Origin: Bacteroidota bacterium
GTDB lineage: Bacteria; Bacteroidota; Bacteroidia; Bacteroidales; JAAUTT01
NCBI GenBank assembly: GCA_021779665.1
Contig: JAJYAG010000027.1
Location: 1-48,515, forward strand
Direction: 5' to 3'
Length of the DNA: 48,515 nucleotides
Under the pieces are notes generated by a model, which saw only the letters and a program-made list of their open reading frames with translations, was not told the DNA's origin and made no database searches. A program made the position numbers and the translations under genes. Shown piece by piece: positions 8,705 to 16,932 of this stretch; within the stretch, counting starts at the first letter, position 1, and the number at the start of each line of letters is the position of its first letter.

Positions 8705-10783
8705 ATGAAGAATAAAATAATACTCATAATTACACTGCTGTTCGTCGTTTCGGATTTTGCACTTTCAGGAATGGTTTCCCGGAACGATTCTATTGAGAAA
8801 CTGGCTGCCGAAATGAAATCGAAAGCTGCAAAGTTCGACCGGCAAAACGATGTTTACAATGCCATTTATTATTATAGCCGGTATCTCACTTACAAACACA
8901 AGGATATAAAGCTGAATTACCGTTTGGCTAACCTGTACTTCAATACACGCGAATATCGGAAAGCTTATCAGTATTACGATTCGGTGATTCATCTGAGCAA
9001 AACCAAATATCCTTTAACCTATTACTACAAAGGAATTGTTTGCATGAACCTCGAAAAATATGACGAAGCCATAGAGGTCCTGACCAAATTCAGAAAGTTA
9101 TACAAGGAAAACAAAAAAGATAATTACCGGCGACTGGCAACCGTTTACATCGAAAGTGCCACCTGGGCAAAGAACCAGCCGGAAGCAGACGGTGGTATTG
9201 TAGTCAGTCATCCCGGAATGGCCCTGAATCATTCCAATATCGACTTTGCCCCATTTCCCCTCGATGACAATACGTTACTTTATGGTTCGGTTTACAGCGA
9301 CACCGCAAAAAAAATTGGTCCGGTACGTCAAATCTTCAAAGCAGTTAAAACCGATGAAGGCTGGAAACCGACAGGCTTATTTGAACCAGCAATTAACGAT
9401 CAGGCCTTTAATACAGGCAATGCGGTAATATCCGGCAACGGAAAGAGTCTTTATTTTACCAGAAGCAGAAAAAACTGGCAAAACGCAGAGATCAGCGAAA
9501 TTTTCGTGAGCAGGCTTGTGGACGATGTATGGCAAACGCCCGACAAACTTCCCTATCCGGTGAACGATGAAAACTATACAACCACTCAACCGGCTGTAGG
9601 TCGCAATATGAGAACCGGCAACGAAATACTGTTTTTTGTATCGAACCGTTCAGGCGGAAAAGGCGGTCTCGATATCTGGTTTACAGAGTTCGATAAAAAA
9701 GCAAACGCCTGGAAAGAACCTCAGGATCTGGATAAAAACGTAAACACCGCAGATGACGAATGCTGCCCGTTTTACGATGTTTCCACATCAACGCTTTATT
9801 TCAGCTCCAAAGGCCGTAAAACCCAGCTTGGCGGCTATGATATCTTTAAAGCCACCGGTTCCACAAAAAAATGGACCGAAGCCCTGCCCATGCCTAAGCC
9901 TGTAAACTCGCCCTTCGACGACTATTATTTCTCAATTCTTCCCAATAACAAGGAAGGATATTTTACATCGAACCGGCCAGGCTCTGCAAACCTGGACAAT
10001 GGCAGTTGTTGCGACGATATCTATACTTTCCGCATCAACGAATGTTCAATGGTATATGCCCTGGGAACAATACGCAGTTCGGTCAACTACGATGTTTATG
10101 ATGAACTTAACAAGAAATACCACCTCAATCTTGAATATCCGAAAGACAGCAGCGTTTTAAACAATGTACCGGTTGAACTCTATATGGCCGGCGATTCTCT
10201 TGAAGATGAAATACTTGTTTCGCAAACGCAAACGGATGAAACCGGTAAATACAATTTCAACCTTGAAAAAAACAGGAATTATAAAGTACTTGTCAAGAAT
10301 TACGGCTATTTCGAAAAGAAAGTACCCGTCAGTACTGTTGGTTTTAACTGCAACGATACGCTCAAAATTGGTTCAACCCACATCAGCTACCTTCCTAAGG
10401 TAAATATCAGAATTAACATCTATTATGCCCATAACGAGTACCGACTTTCGTACGATGCCAAAGCAACGATTGATACCACCCTGGTGCCTTTGTTCGAGTT
10501 GTTTCCAAATGCGATCATCGAAATTGGTTCGCATACCGATAGCACAGGAACCGATCAGTATAACATCAAACTTTCGCAGAAAAGGTCGGAGAGTGTGGTT
10601 AATTACCTGATTACAAAAGGAATTTCGAGCGAAAGATTAGTTGCGAAGGGATATGGAATGCGTTTGCCTGTAGCTCCTAATACCAATTCCGATGGTTCTG
10701 ACAATCCTGAAGGAAGACAACTGAACCGGAGGACCGAAATAAAAATTGTTGGCGAAATCTCAGCTTTTAACAACGAAGAATAA
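8705..10783 (+). CDS. PorE-like TPR / beta-propeller / carboxypeptidase-regulatory-like / OmpA protein
   Basis: A 692-residue periplasm-facing protein. I start at ATG 8705, giving MKNKIILIITLLFVVSDFALS as signal peptide; the upstream extension to 8534 lies inside the previous gene and is spurious. The domains in order are TPR-like helices (about residues 30-150, with repeated YYKGIVCMNLEKYDEAIEVL-type pattern); a PD40/beta-propeller (about 175-440, strands like LLYGSV, LYFTRSR, LYFSSKGR, GYFTSNRPG); a carboxypeptidase-regulatory-like domain (about 485-545); and an OmpA C-terminal peptidoglycan-binding domain (about 565-690, EIGSHTDSTGTDQYN and LSQKRSESV). This is the domain plan of PorE, which anchors the T9SS machinery to peptidoglycan. 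Location directly after two cargo/SprF pairs supports a T9SS-linked role. Whether it is the core PorE or a dedicated paralogue cannot be told here. Confidence 0.85.
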   Translation: MKNKIILIITLLFVVSDFALSGMVSRNDSIEKLAAEMKSKAAKFDRQNDVYNAIYYYSRYLTYKHKDIKLNYRLANLYFNTREYRKAYQYYDSVIHLSKTKYPLTYYYKGIVCMNLEKYDEAIEVLTKFRKLYKENKKDNYRRLATVYIESATWAKNQPEADGGIVVSHPGMALNHSNIDFAPFPLDDNTLLYGSVYSDTAKKIGPVRQIFKAVKTDEGWKPTGLFEPAINDQAFNTGNAVISGNGKSLYFTRSRKNWQNAEISEIFVSRLVDDVWQTPDKLPYPVNDENYTTTQPAVGRNMRTGNEILFFVSNRSGGKGGLDIWFTEFDKKANAWKEPQDLDKNVNTADDECCPFYDVSTSTLYFSSKGRKTQLGGYDIFKATGSTKKWTEALPMPKPVNSPFDDYYFSILPNNKEGYFTSNRPGSANLDNGSCCDDIYTFRINECSMVYALGTIRSSVNYDVYDELNKKYHLNLEYPKDSSVLNNVPVELYMAGDSLEDEILVSQTQTDETGKYNFNLEKNRNYKVLVKNYGYFEKKVPVSTVGFNCNDTLKIGSTHISYLPKVNIRINIYYAHNEYRLSYDAKATIDTTLVPLFELFPNAIIEIGSHTDSTGTDQYNIKLSQKRSESVVNYLITKGISSERLVAKGYGMRLPVAPNTNSDGSDNPEGRQLNRRTEIKIVGEISAFNNEE

Positions 10784-10799
10784 AGAAAACATAAAATAT

Positions 10800-11654
10800 A
10801 TGGCCCGTCTGAAATATACTTTGATTTCCATGCTGGTTCTTATCAGCTTTTCGTCGAAAGCCCAGTTTGCGCTGCCCGACAGAGTGGCTGGCACTCCCTC
10901 CTACCTCGACGAAATTGTGAAGAATTACACCGACGAAAAAGCTTATCCGTTTAGTTTAAATACAGCTGATTTAAATGCAAATGTCCCCATTCGCATTCAT
11001 ATTATAAAAAATAGCAAAGGATTAACAGGGGTTAAGACTTCAGACATCCAAAGCAGCATTACTTTGGCGAACAGCTTCTTTTTGAATATCGGAATCAGGT
11101 TCTTTATCGATTCGGTAAATGTTATAAACGATTACAACTATGGTTTTATAACGAATAACCATCTTAAAAAGGAACTCCTGACCTTGTATGCCGCTCAAAA
11201 CAAGATAAATCTGTTTCTGGCCGATTCAATTCAGACAGGCAGCGAAAAAACCTACGGCTTTACTTATTTCCCTACCGATGCAGATAGTAACTTTATTTTT
11301 CTGGATAAAAGATATGCAAAAGGCAACTATCTAACCACCATGCTGGGGCATTTTATGGGGTTACTATCCACACATGAGAGCGGAAAGGGCCGGGAACTGG
11401 CGAGTGAAAAAAACTGTTCCACTGCTGGTGACTTTATTTGTGATACCTATGCCGATCCTGATCTGTTCGGTCAGGTCGACAGTACCTGTAACTATTCAGG
11501 CAGCGTAAGAGATAATGAAGGAAAGTATTTTATACCTACCGTGGCCAATGTCATGTCTAACTCGCCCGATGCATGTAAATGTATTTTCACTCCACTTCAA
11601 TATAAGCGCATGTACTACTATTTTTTAAAGTACAGACAAAAATTGAGATTCTAG
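10800..11654 (+). CDS. pappalysin/M43-like protein with a degenerate zinc site (probable pseudoprotease)
   Basis: A 284-residue exported protein. The start at ATG 10800 gives a signal peptide ending SSKAQ; 17 bp separate it from the PorE-like gene. The C-terminal half has the layout of pappalysin-type (M43B) metalloproteases: the helix where HExxHxxGxxH is expected, then CSTAGDFICDTYADPD, then a Met-turn NVMSNSPDACKC followed by FTPLQYKRM. The expected zinc helix reads T180-M-L-G-H184-F-M-G187-L-L-S190, so the first His, the catalytic Glu and the third His are replaced (by Thr, Met and Ser) while H184 and G187 stay. The gene is otherwise intact, so loss of catalysis with retention of the fold is the simplest reading. 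A binding or structural role in the T9SS operon is inferred. Confidence 0.7.
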   Translation: MARLKYTLISMLVLISFSSKAQFALPDRVAGTPSYLDEIVKNYTDEKAYPFSLNTADLNANVPIRIHIIKNSKGLTGVKTSDIQSSITLANSFFLNIGIRFFIDSVNVINDYNYGFITNNHLKKELLTLYAAQNKINLFLADSIQTGSEKTYGFTYFPTDADSNFIFLDKRYAKGNYLTTMLGHFMGLLSTHESGKGRELASEKNCSTAGDFICDTYADPDLFGQVDSTCNYSGSVRDNEGKYFIPTVANVMSNSPDACKCIFTPLQYKRMYYYFLKYRQKLRF

Positions 11655-11943
11655 AACTACCAAATCTCCTATCAATAGTTTCAAAATTTTCATCCTTTTC
11701 ATCCTTTAATTTTGATCATTAATCAGATATTTATATCCGTATATCCAAATTTTGAAACCAAATTAAAAACGGCTATAACAAAAAGAAGAAAAGGTTGTTT
11801 ATTTGCAAAATAAGATTTAAATATCTGTTAATATTAAAACTGCAAAACCGGGTAAATTCCGTTAAGTATTATTTTCAAGTTAAGCTAAATCTGAATATGT
11901 AATTGGTCTGTGCTGTTCGTATGTTTAACTTAAAATAGCTACT
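11655..11943. other. AT-rich intergenic region with a spaced inverted repeat
   Basis: This 289-bp gap separates the T9SS operon from the multicopper oxidase gene. A 12-bp exact inverted repeat (GTTTCAAAATTT at 11678-11689 and its complement at 11747-11758) lies just after the operon stop, with a 57-base spacer. It could be the remnant of a long terminator hairpin, but there is no T-run right after it. The rest is AT-rich leader. A weak TATGTTTA box near 11920 could serve the oxidase gene but lacks a correctly spaced TTG, so I do not call it. Confidence 0.4.
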
Positions 11944-14364
11944 ATGAAACATCTTTACCACCTGACTTTCACAACGGTGCTGCTATTTTTAGCCACCCTT
12001 CATTCACTGGGACAAATAACTCCGGCCCAGGTACCGATTAAGCCTAATAAAGTCCCTCAGTTTGTCGATCCGCTGCCACATTTTGCTGGTAATCGTATTG
12101 ATGCTTCCGGCGGAAAACTTTACATTAAGTACGTCCCCGTTCCCGATCAGATTGCAGTTTCAACCGGAACACAACTTGCTACCGGGAAAGTTGGTGTTAC
12201 CCCTAACGCTGGTAAAGCAAGGTTCTGGGGGTATTCCGTTTCGACTGACAATATTAATTTTACAAAACCCAATTGGCCTGCTTTTACGGTTGTAGCCAAG
12301 AAAGGAGTTCCCGTTGATGTGGTTTACTCAAACGAATTGTATAACGAAACTTATGCAAATGTAAATCTGATAGTTGATCAAACCGTGCATTGGGCTGCTC
12401 CTCTTGGAATGGACATGATGAATATGATGCCCTACATGGGACCTGTTCCTGTGGCTCCCCATCTCCATGGTGGCGAGGTGGCGTCTGAATCGGACGGCGG
12501 ACCAGATGCCTGGTTTACTCCCGGATATCAGATAAAAGGCCCTTCCTGGCAAAATGGTGTCGATGAAAATTACCATTATCCCAACACGCAGGAAGAAGCA
12601 ACTTTATGGTATCACGACCATGCTTTGGGGGCTACCCGCCTGAATGTTTATGCAGGACTTGCAGGTTTTTACTTTTTGAAAGGAGATAACGAAGAAAATG
12701 CCAAACTCCCGGGATGGTCTGGTGACGACCTTGTTCAGGAAGTTGCTCCGGTTGGTAAAACAGGTGTTTTCAACCCCCAACCTTACCTACCCGAAATTGA
12801 AGTTGTATTTCAGGACAGGATGTTCGATACCAACGGGCAGCTCTATTATCCCAATTTGCCTACCAACCCGATGATTCACCCTTACTGGACACCAGAGTTT
12901 CTGGGTGATATCATTACCGTAAATGGAAAAACATGGCCTTATCTGAGCGTTGCTCCCAGGAAATATCGTTTCAGACTGTTGAACGGATCGAATGCAAGAT
13001 TCTATCAAATTTGGCTTCAGGATGTTGGCTCTGGAGCAAATGGCCCTGCAATAATACAGATAGGAACTGACGGTGGTTTACTGGATAGTCCGGTCATTGT
13101 AAACGGAAAACTGCTGCTGGCACCCGGTGAACGTGCCGATGTGATTATTGATTTTACGAATTCCGCACCAGGACAAGTATGGACCGTCCGTAATTCGGCC
13201 CGTGCCCCCTTCCCTGCAGGGGCTCCTGCATCAGCAGCTACAACAGGACGATTAATGCAGTTTGTTGTAAACGGGAAAATGGTGTCGAAGGCTAATCCGG
13301 CTCTTGCCGGATCTGACAAAAGTCTGCTACCTGCAGCCTTACGTCCCACGCCTCTTGTAAAACTTACAAACTTTGCAGGAGTTACAAATGTTATCCCCGA
13401 CTTAAAACGACAAATTACTTTAAATGAAGTAATGGGCATGGGTGGCCCTCTCGAAGTGTTGATGAATAACACAAAATGGATGGATGCTGTTACCGAGAAT
13501 CCCCAGGAAGGAACAACAGAATTATGGCAAATTATTAACATGACAGCCGATGCACATCCCATTCATCTTCACCTGGTTCAGTTTCAGCTTGTAAGTCGTC
13601 AGGCCTTTGACATGAAAAGGTATACGCCTGTTTACAATGCAGCTTTCACGGGAGGAATGTATATACCATCCGTAGGATCGCCACTTCCTTATAATACTAA
13701 GAATGCAGACCAGGCCGTTGGTGGTAATCCAGCCATCACTCCATTTCTCGTTGGACCTGTAAAACCCGCTTTACCTAACGAAATGGGATGGAAAGATACT
13801 TACATTGTATATCCGGGTGAAGTAACAACTTTTGCAGTCCGGTTTGCTCCAACTGATTTACCTCTGACTACACCTCAAGCTGATCTTCGCTTTGCTTTCG
13901 ACCCGAGTGCAGGTCCTGGATACGTATGGCATTGTCATATTATCGACCACGAAGACAATGAAATGATGCGGCCTTATACAGTGGTAAGAAATCCGGGATT
14001 AGCAGCCAAATCGAACTCCAACAAGGGCAAATATACTCCTGAGGGTGGCACTTCTGCTGCTAAGCCGGAAGCTATTCAATACAATAAGATTGACCTTACT
14101 TCAAATACAGTATTGTATCAGAATTATCCTAACCCATTCAATAACGAGACGGAGATCAGATTCAATATTCCCGAAGATGCCCATGTACGGTTAACTTTGT
14201 TTAATCAGCTCGGACAAAAAGTTAAAGTGCTGATTGATGCAAATGCACCTGCCGGAAGCAATTTTGTAAAACTTTACAGGGTTAACCTTACAACCGGGGT
14301 TTATTACTATCAGTTAGAAACCGGAACATTCAAGGATGTAAAGAAGATGGTTGTAGCTGATTAA
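11944..14364 (+). CDS. CotA-like multicopper oxidase with type A T9SS sorting domain
   Basis: An 806-residue secreted copper oxidase. The signal peptide is residues 1-24 (ending SLGQ). All copper motifs are present and arranged as in CotA/bilirubin oxidase-type enzymes: HLHGG (H173, H175), LWYHDHALGATRLNVYAGL (H224, H226), HPIHLHLVQF (H538, H541, H543) and WHCHIIDHEDNEMM (H663, C664, H665, H669, axial M674). It should oxidise phenolic or tetrapyrrole substrates or metal ions while reducing oxygen to water; the substrate is unknown. Residues about 720-806 are a type A T9SS tail (YQNYPNPFNNETEIRF, LTTGVYYYQLETG, KKMVVAD), so the enzyme is exported by T9SS. A Met-rich patch (MDMMNMMPYM, residues 156-165) precedes the first copper motif. 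The gene stands alone, with a terminator just downstream. Confidence 0.92.
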   Translation: MKHLYHLTFTTVLLFLATLHSLGQITPAQVPIKPNKVPQFVDPLPHFAGNRIDASGGKLYIKYVPVPDQIAVSTGTQLATGKVGVTPNAGKARFWGYSVSTDNINFTKPNWPAFTVVAKKGVPVDVVYSNELYNETYANVNLIVDQTVHWAAPLGMDMMNMMPYMGPVPVAPHLHGGEVASESDGGPDAWFTPGYQIKGPSWQNGVDENYHYPNTQEEATLWYHDHALGATRLNVYAGLAGFYFLKGDNEENAKLPGWSGDDLVQEVAPVGKTGVFNPQPYLPEIEVVFQDRMFDTNGQLYYPNLPTNPMIHPYWTPEFLGDIITVNGKTWPYLSVAPRKYRFRLLNGSNARFYQIWLQDVGSGANGPAIIQIGTDGGLLDSPVIVNGKLLLAPGERADVIIDFTNSAPGQVWTVRNSARAPFPAGAPASAATTGRLMQFVVNGKMVSKANPALAGSDKSLLPAALRPTPLVKLTNFAGVTNVIPDLKRQITLNEVMGMGGPLEVLMNNTKWMDAVTENPQEGTTELWQIINMTADAHPIHLHLVQFQLVSRQAFDMKRYTPVYNAAFTGGMYIPSVGSPLPYNTKNADQAVGGNPAITPFLVGPVKPALPNEMGWKDTYIVYPGEVTTFAVRFAPTDLPLTTPQADLRFAFDPSAGPGYVWHCHIIDHEDNEMMRPYTVVRNPGLAAKSNSNKGKYTPEGGTSAAKPEAIQYNKIDLTSNTVLYQNYPNPFNNETEIRFNIPEDAHVRLTLFNQLGQKVKVLIDANAPAGSNFVKLYRVNLTTGVYYYQLETGTFKDVKKMVVAD

Positions 14365-14384
14365 TAAATGGCTCTCAATAATAG

Positions 14385-14419
14385 AAAAAGGTCGTGCAAA
14401 CATTCGCACGACCTTTTTT
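14385..14419. terminator. bidirectional intrinsic terminator between the oxidase gene and rnpB
   Basis: An 8-bp perfect stem (GGTCGTGC at 14390-14397 with GCACGACC at 14406-14413) has an 8-base loop. It is followed by TTTTTT on the plus strand and preceded by AAAAA, which is a T-run on the minus strand. It can therefore stop both the oxidase transcript and rnpB, whose genes converge here. Confidence 0.85.
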
Positions 14420-14428
14420 CTTAAATAA

Positions 14429-14815
14429 AAAGCAGACCTGTAAGCCGGGTTCTGTTTCACGCCGAAGCGTGATCCCTATCATTTATCTCGGTTGCGGATC
14501 ACTCCGCAACTCCAGCGGCCTACCCCTCACCACAACCAGCTTTCGCCGGAACCAGAGCGGGCAGCCCTGTTTCTCCGAAGAGAAATGGTGATGTACATGG
14601 CCTTACAACCCATGAGACATACGGCTACCGATATTGCTACCGGTACCGGTGGGCTCTTACCCCGCCTTTTCACCCTTATCGTGCCAGAGGCGCGACGGTT
14701 ATTTTCTGTTATGCTCCTATACCCTCGCGGATATCTTCCCGTTAGGAAGCATGGTACCCTGTGTTGCCCGGACTTTCCTCCACGCTTAACACGTGACGAT
14801 AGAGCAGCCTGCTTT
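14429..14815 (-). ncRNA. rnpB: RNase P RNA (bacterial type A)
   Basis: This is the catalytic RNA of ribonuclease P, which trims the 5' leader of tRNA precursors. Read on the minus strand it carries the universally conserved GAGGAAAGTCCGGGC (plus-strand 14766-14780) near the 5' end and ACAGAACCCGGCTTACAG (14439-14456) near the 3' end. Its two ends can pair as helix P1 (AAAGCAGGC at 14807-14815 with GTCTGCTTT at 14429-14437). The length of about 387 nt is normal. The ends are set by P1, by the promoter box just outside the 5' end and by the terminator after the 3' end, so they may be off by a few bases. The apparent reading frames in this region are chance products. Confidence 0.95.
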
Positions 14816-14819
14816 GCCG

Positions 14820-14827
14820 CAAAGGTA
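14820..14827 (-). promoter_or_regulatory. promoter -7 box of rnpB
   Basis: Minus-strand TACCTTTG is an exact match to the Bacteroidetes TAnnTTTG box. It lies 5 bp outside the 5' end of rnpB predicted independently from helix P1, the correct distance for a transcription start. The -33 element is weak (TCG at 14849-14851, 21-bp spacer). Confidence 0.6.
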
Positions 14828-14912
14828 GCCAAAATAGCTCTAAGTTGACGAATAATAGTTTAGTGTGGAGATTTTATTATATTCACGGAAACATTTTTAA
14901 ATGCCAACATAA

Positions 14913-16886
14913 ATGAAAAACATTCTGCTAACCTGCTTTGTGATTTTCTTGTTAAGTTGTTCGGATAACAAGCAAAATAACATTCCAGTAACCGTCAAAC
15001 TTTCTGATGACGATCCTTTTGCAAAAAACATGATTGAAAGTGAATTTCTTAAGAAAGATGTTACTGAAAACTGTTTTTTGGAAAGCAAAGCAGGAACCTT
15101 TGTTTTTATTCCGGAAGGTGCTTTTGTAGATCATCGTGGAAAGCCGGTAAAAGGAAACATCGATATTGAAATTGCCGAAACAAATGAACCTGCGGACTTA
15201 ATTCTTTCGAACCTGGTGATGAACAATCCTCAGAACGTAATTCGGCAGGAAAAGTCCTTTTTTATAAACGCTACCCAAAACGGTAAACAATTAGCCATCA
15301 ATCCCGATAAGCCGTTGTACATAGAAATATCAGCCGGAAATAAACCTCTGCAGATTTACCATGGAACACGGGAAGCAAATGGGGATATGGTTTGGAAAGA
15401 AGTTACAAAGCCAGTTCAATATCTTATTCCTGTGCCTTTGGATATGCTCGATTTTTTACCTGAAGGATTCAGAGCAACTGTAGAAAGCGGAATGCCATAT
15501 AAAAACCATAAAATTGCCACCAACAAGTTAGTAGACAGTCTTTACTATAGCTTTTCGTTTATTGAGCAACAGAAACCAGGCTATACTCGCTGGGAAATGA
15601 TCAACCTGAGTTTGCCAATATCCCTATTGAAGAAAGTTGATTCCGATACTACCGAACAGGACATTGTTATGCGAGGCATCGATCCGGCTTCTATCAAAGC
15701 TATACGTAGTAAAAAATTTCAAAACACACTCATATCTACACGAGAGTTTGAAACGAGACTTCAGGCGATATTCAAGACCTGCGACAATGAAATACTTGAA
15801 TTATATGTGAGGAATCTGAGTAAGAATCTTTGGGAAATAGATTCGCTTGCCGCTGATAAGCTGGGGAAATCAAACCAGATGTATCAAACATTCAGGGATT
15901 TTTCGAATTTGAGACAAACAACCGTAAAACTGTCGGATGAACAAGCGCAAGCGCTCGCCCAGGAGTTTTACAACCAACGTAAAAAGATAGAGGATGAACT
16001 TCAAAAAATTCGTGAAGAAAACCAGAGAAGGCAGGAACGAAAAGAAGCTTTTGTTCAGGAGAAAGCTGAGAAATATAAAAATCTTCTTGAAAAGCGTCAT
16101 GAATACAGGATGCATAAATTTGGCTTTGAGCTGACAAACACCGGATGGTATAATGCCGCTGAAAAGATTAGTCTGCCAGAGGTTAAAACCTTTGAAATGA
16201 ACACGACAGTAAAAAACGGAGATAAGTTTGACAGAACTTTTGTTTACATTGTGAATCCACAGATTAAGAGTATTTTTTCACTCCTTTCCGATGATAATAT
16301 TCATTTTGTTTATAAAGAGGATCCTGATCTGCTGCTTTGGGAAAACCAAAAGTTTAATGCAGTTGGAGTTGGATTTAACAAGGACCAGGTAGCTTACAGT
16401 ATTTCAGAGCACACTCAGCAACCTGTCACCAACATAGAATTTGAACTTAAATACGGAGATATTAAAAAGATTAAGGAAGAATTAAAACCTTTTACCAGAA
16501 ATTACTCGAAAGAAAATAAAATTCTGGTTGATCTGGAATATCAGGCATTTCTTCAAAGCGAAATCGAAAGAAAGGCAATTCTTAAGAAGGAAGAATTATT
16601 TCAAAAAAAACTTCTGATGAAAGTATTTCCGTGTTACCCAATTTTTCTGGAGTTTAAACATGCCGGAATGGAAGATGTGTTAAATTCGCTTTCATTTTTA
16701 TATAATGTTTCCTTTCAGATAACTGACAAGGCCATGCTACAAATGTATTTCTACGGTTATTTTAATATAAATGAAGAGCCTATAGAAAGAGCATTGAATA
16801 CAATTTCACTAGCTGCTGATATTGATTTCTATTTACAAAATGGGCAATATTTAGTATCGATCAACAAAAAATCACAAAAGAAATAA
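14913..16886 (+). CDS. lipoprotein with central coiled coil and STN/DUF4974-like C-terminal domain
   Basis: A 657-residue lipoprotein with lipobox FLLSC (Cys16). Residues about 55-150 contain GTFVFIPEGAFVDHRGKPVK and a long beta region, a pattern I know from uncharacterised Bacteroidetes surface lipoproteins and somewhat like ZU5/carboxypeptidase-regulatory beta domains. Residues about 345-400 are strongly charged and helical (EFYNQRKKIEDELQKIREEN onward), a probable coiled coil. The last 85 residues (MEDVLNSLSFLYNVSFQI, then GYFNINEEPIERALNTI, then YLVSINKK) resemble the small STN/DUF4974 domain found in secretins, TonB receptors and FecR proteins. Its function is unknown; a role in envelope protein-protein contact is plausible. 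The gene runs toward the serine protease 46 bp downstream and may share its transcript. Confidence 0.7.
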   Translation: MKNILLTCFVIFLLSCSDNKQNNIPVTVKLSDDDPFAKNMIESEFLKKDVTENCFLESKAGTFVFIPEGAFVDHRGKPVKGNIDIEIAETNEPADLILSNLVMNNPQNVIRQEKSFFINATQNGKQLAINPDKPLYIEISAGNKPLQIYHGTREANGDMVWKEVTKPVQYLIPVPLDMLDFLPEGFRATVESGMPYKNHKIATNKLVDSLYYSFSFIEQQKPGYTRWEMINLSLPISLLKKVDSDTTEQDIVMRGIDPASIKAIRSKKFQNTLISTREFETRLQAIFKTCDNEILELYVRNLSKNLWEIDSLAADKLGKSNQMYQTFRDFSNLRQTTVKLSDEQAQALAQEFYNQRKKIEDELQKIREENQRRQERKEAFVQEKAEKYKNLLEKRHEYRMHKFGFELTNTGWYNAAEKISLPEVKTFEMNTTVKNGDKFDRTFVYIVNPQIKSIFSLLSDDNIHFVYKEDPDLLLWENQKFNAVGVGFNKDQVAYSISEHTQQPVTNIEFELKYGDIKKIKEELKPFTRNYSKENKILVDLEYQAFLQSEIERKAILKKEELFQKKLLMKVFPCYPIFLEFKHAGMEDVLNSLSFLYNVSFQITDKAMLQMYFYGYFNINEEPIERALNTISLAADIDFYLQNGQYLVSINKKSQKK

Positions 16887-16932
16887 TCCAAAACAACTAT
16901 ATTTAAACCCGTTAAACGATCAAACGAACCTA

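Noticed and set aside
13017-13562. A 181-codon minus-strand frame inside the oxidase gene.
   Set aside because: It is antisense to a stretch of the oxidase between its copper motifs and has no signal, domain or promoter of its own.
14394-14848. Several reading frames of 65-118 codons on both strands after the oxidase gene.
   Set aside because: They lie inside or across RNase P RNA, whose conserved sequences, end pairing, promoter and terminator explain the region fully.
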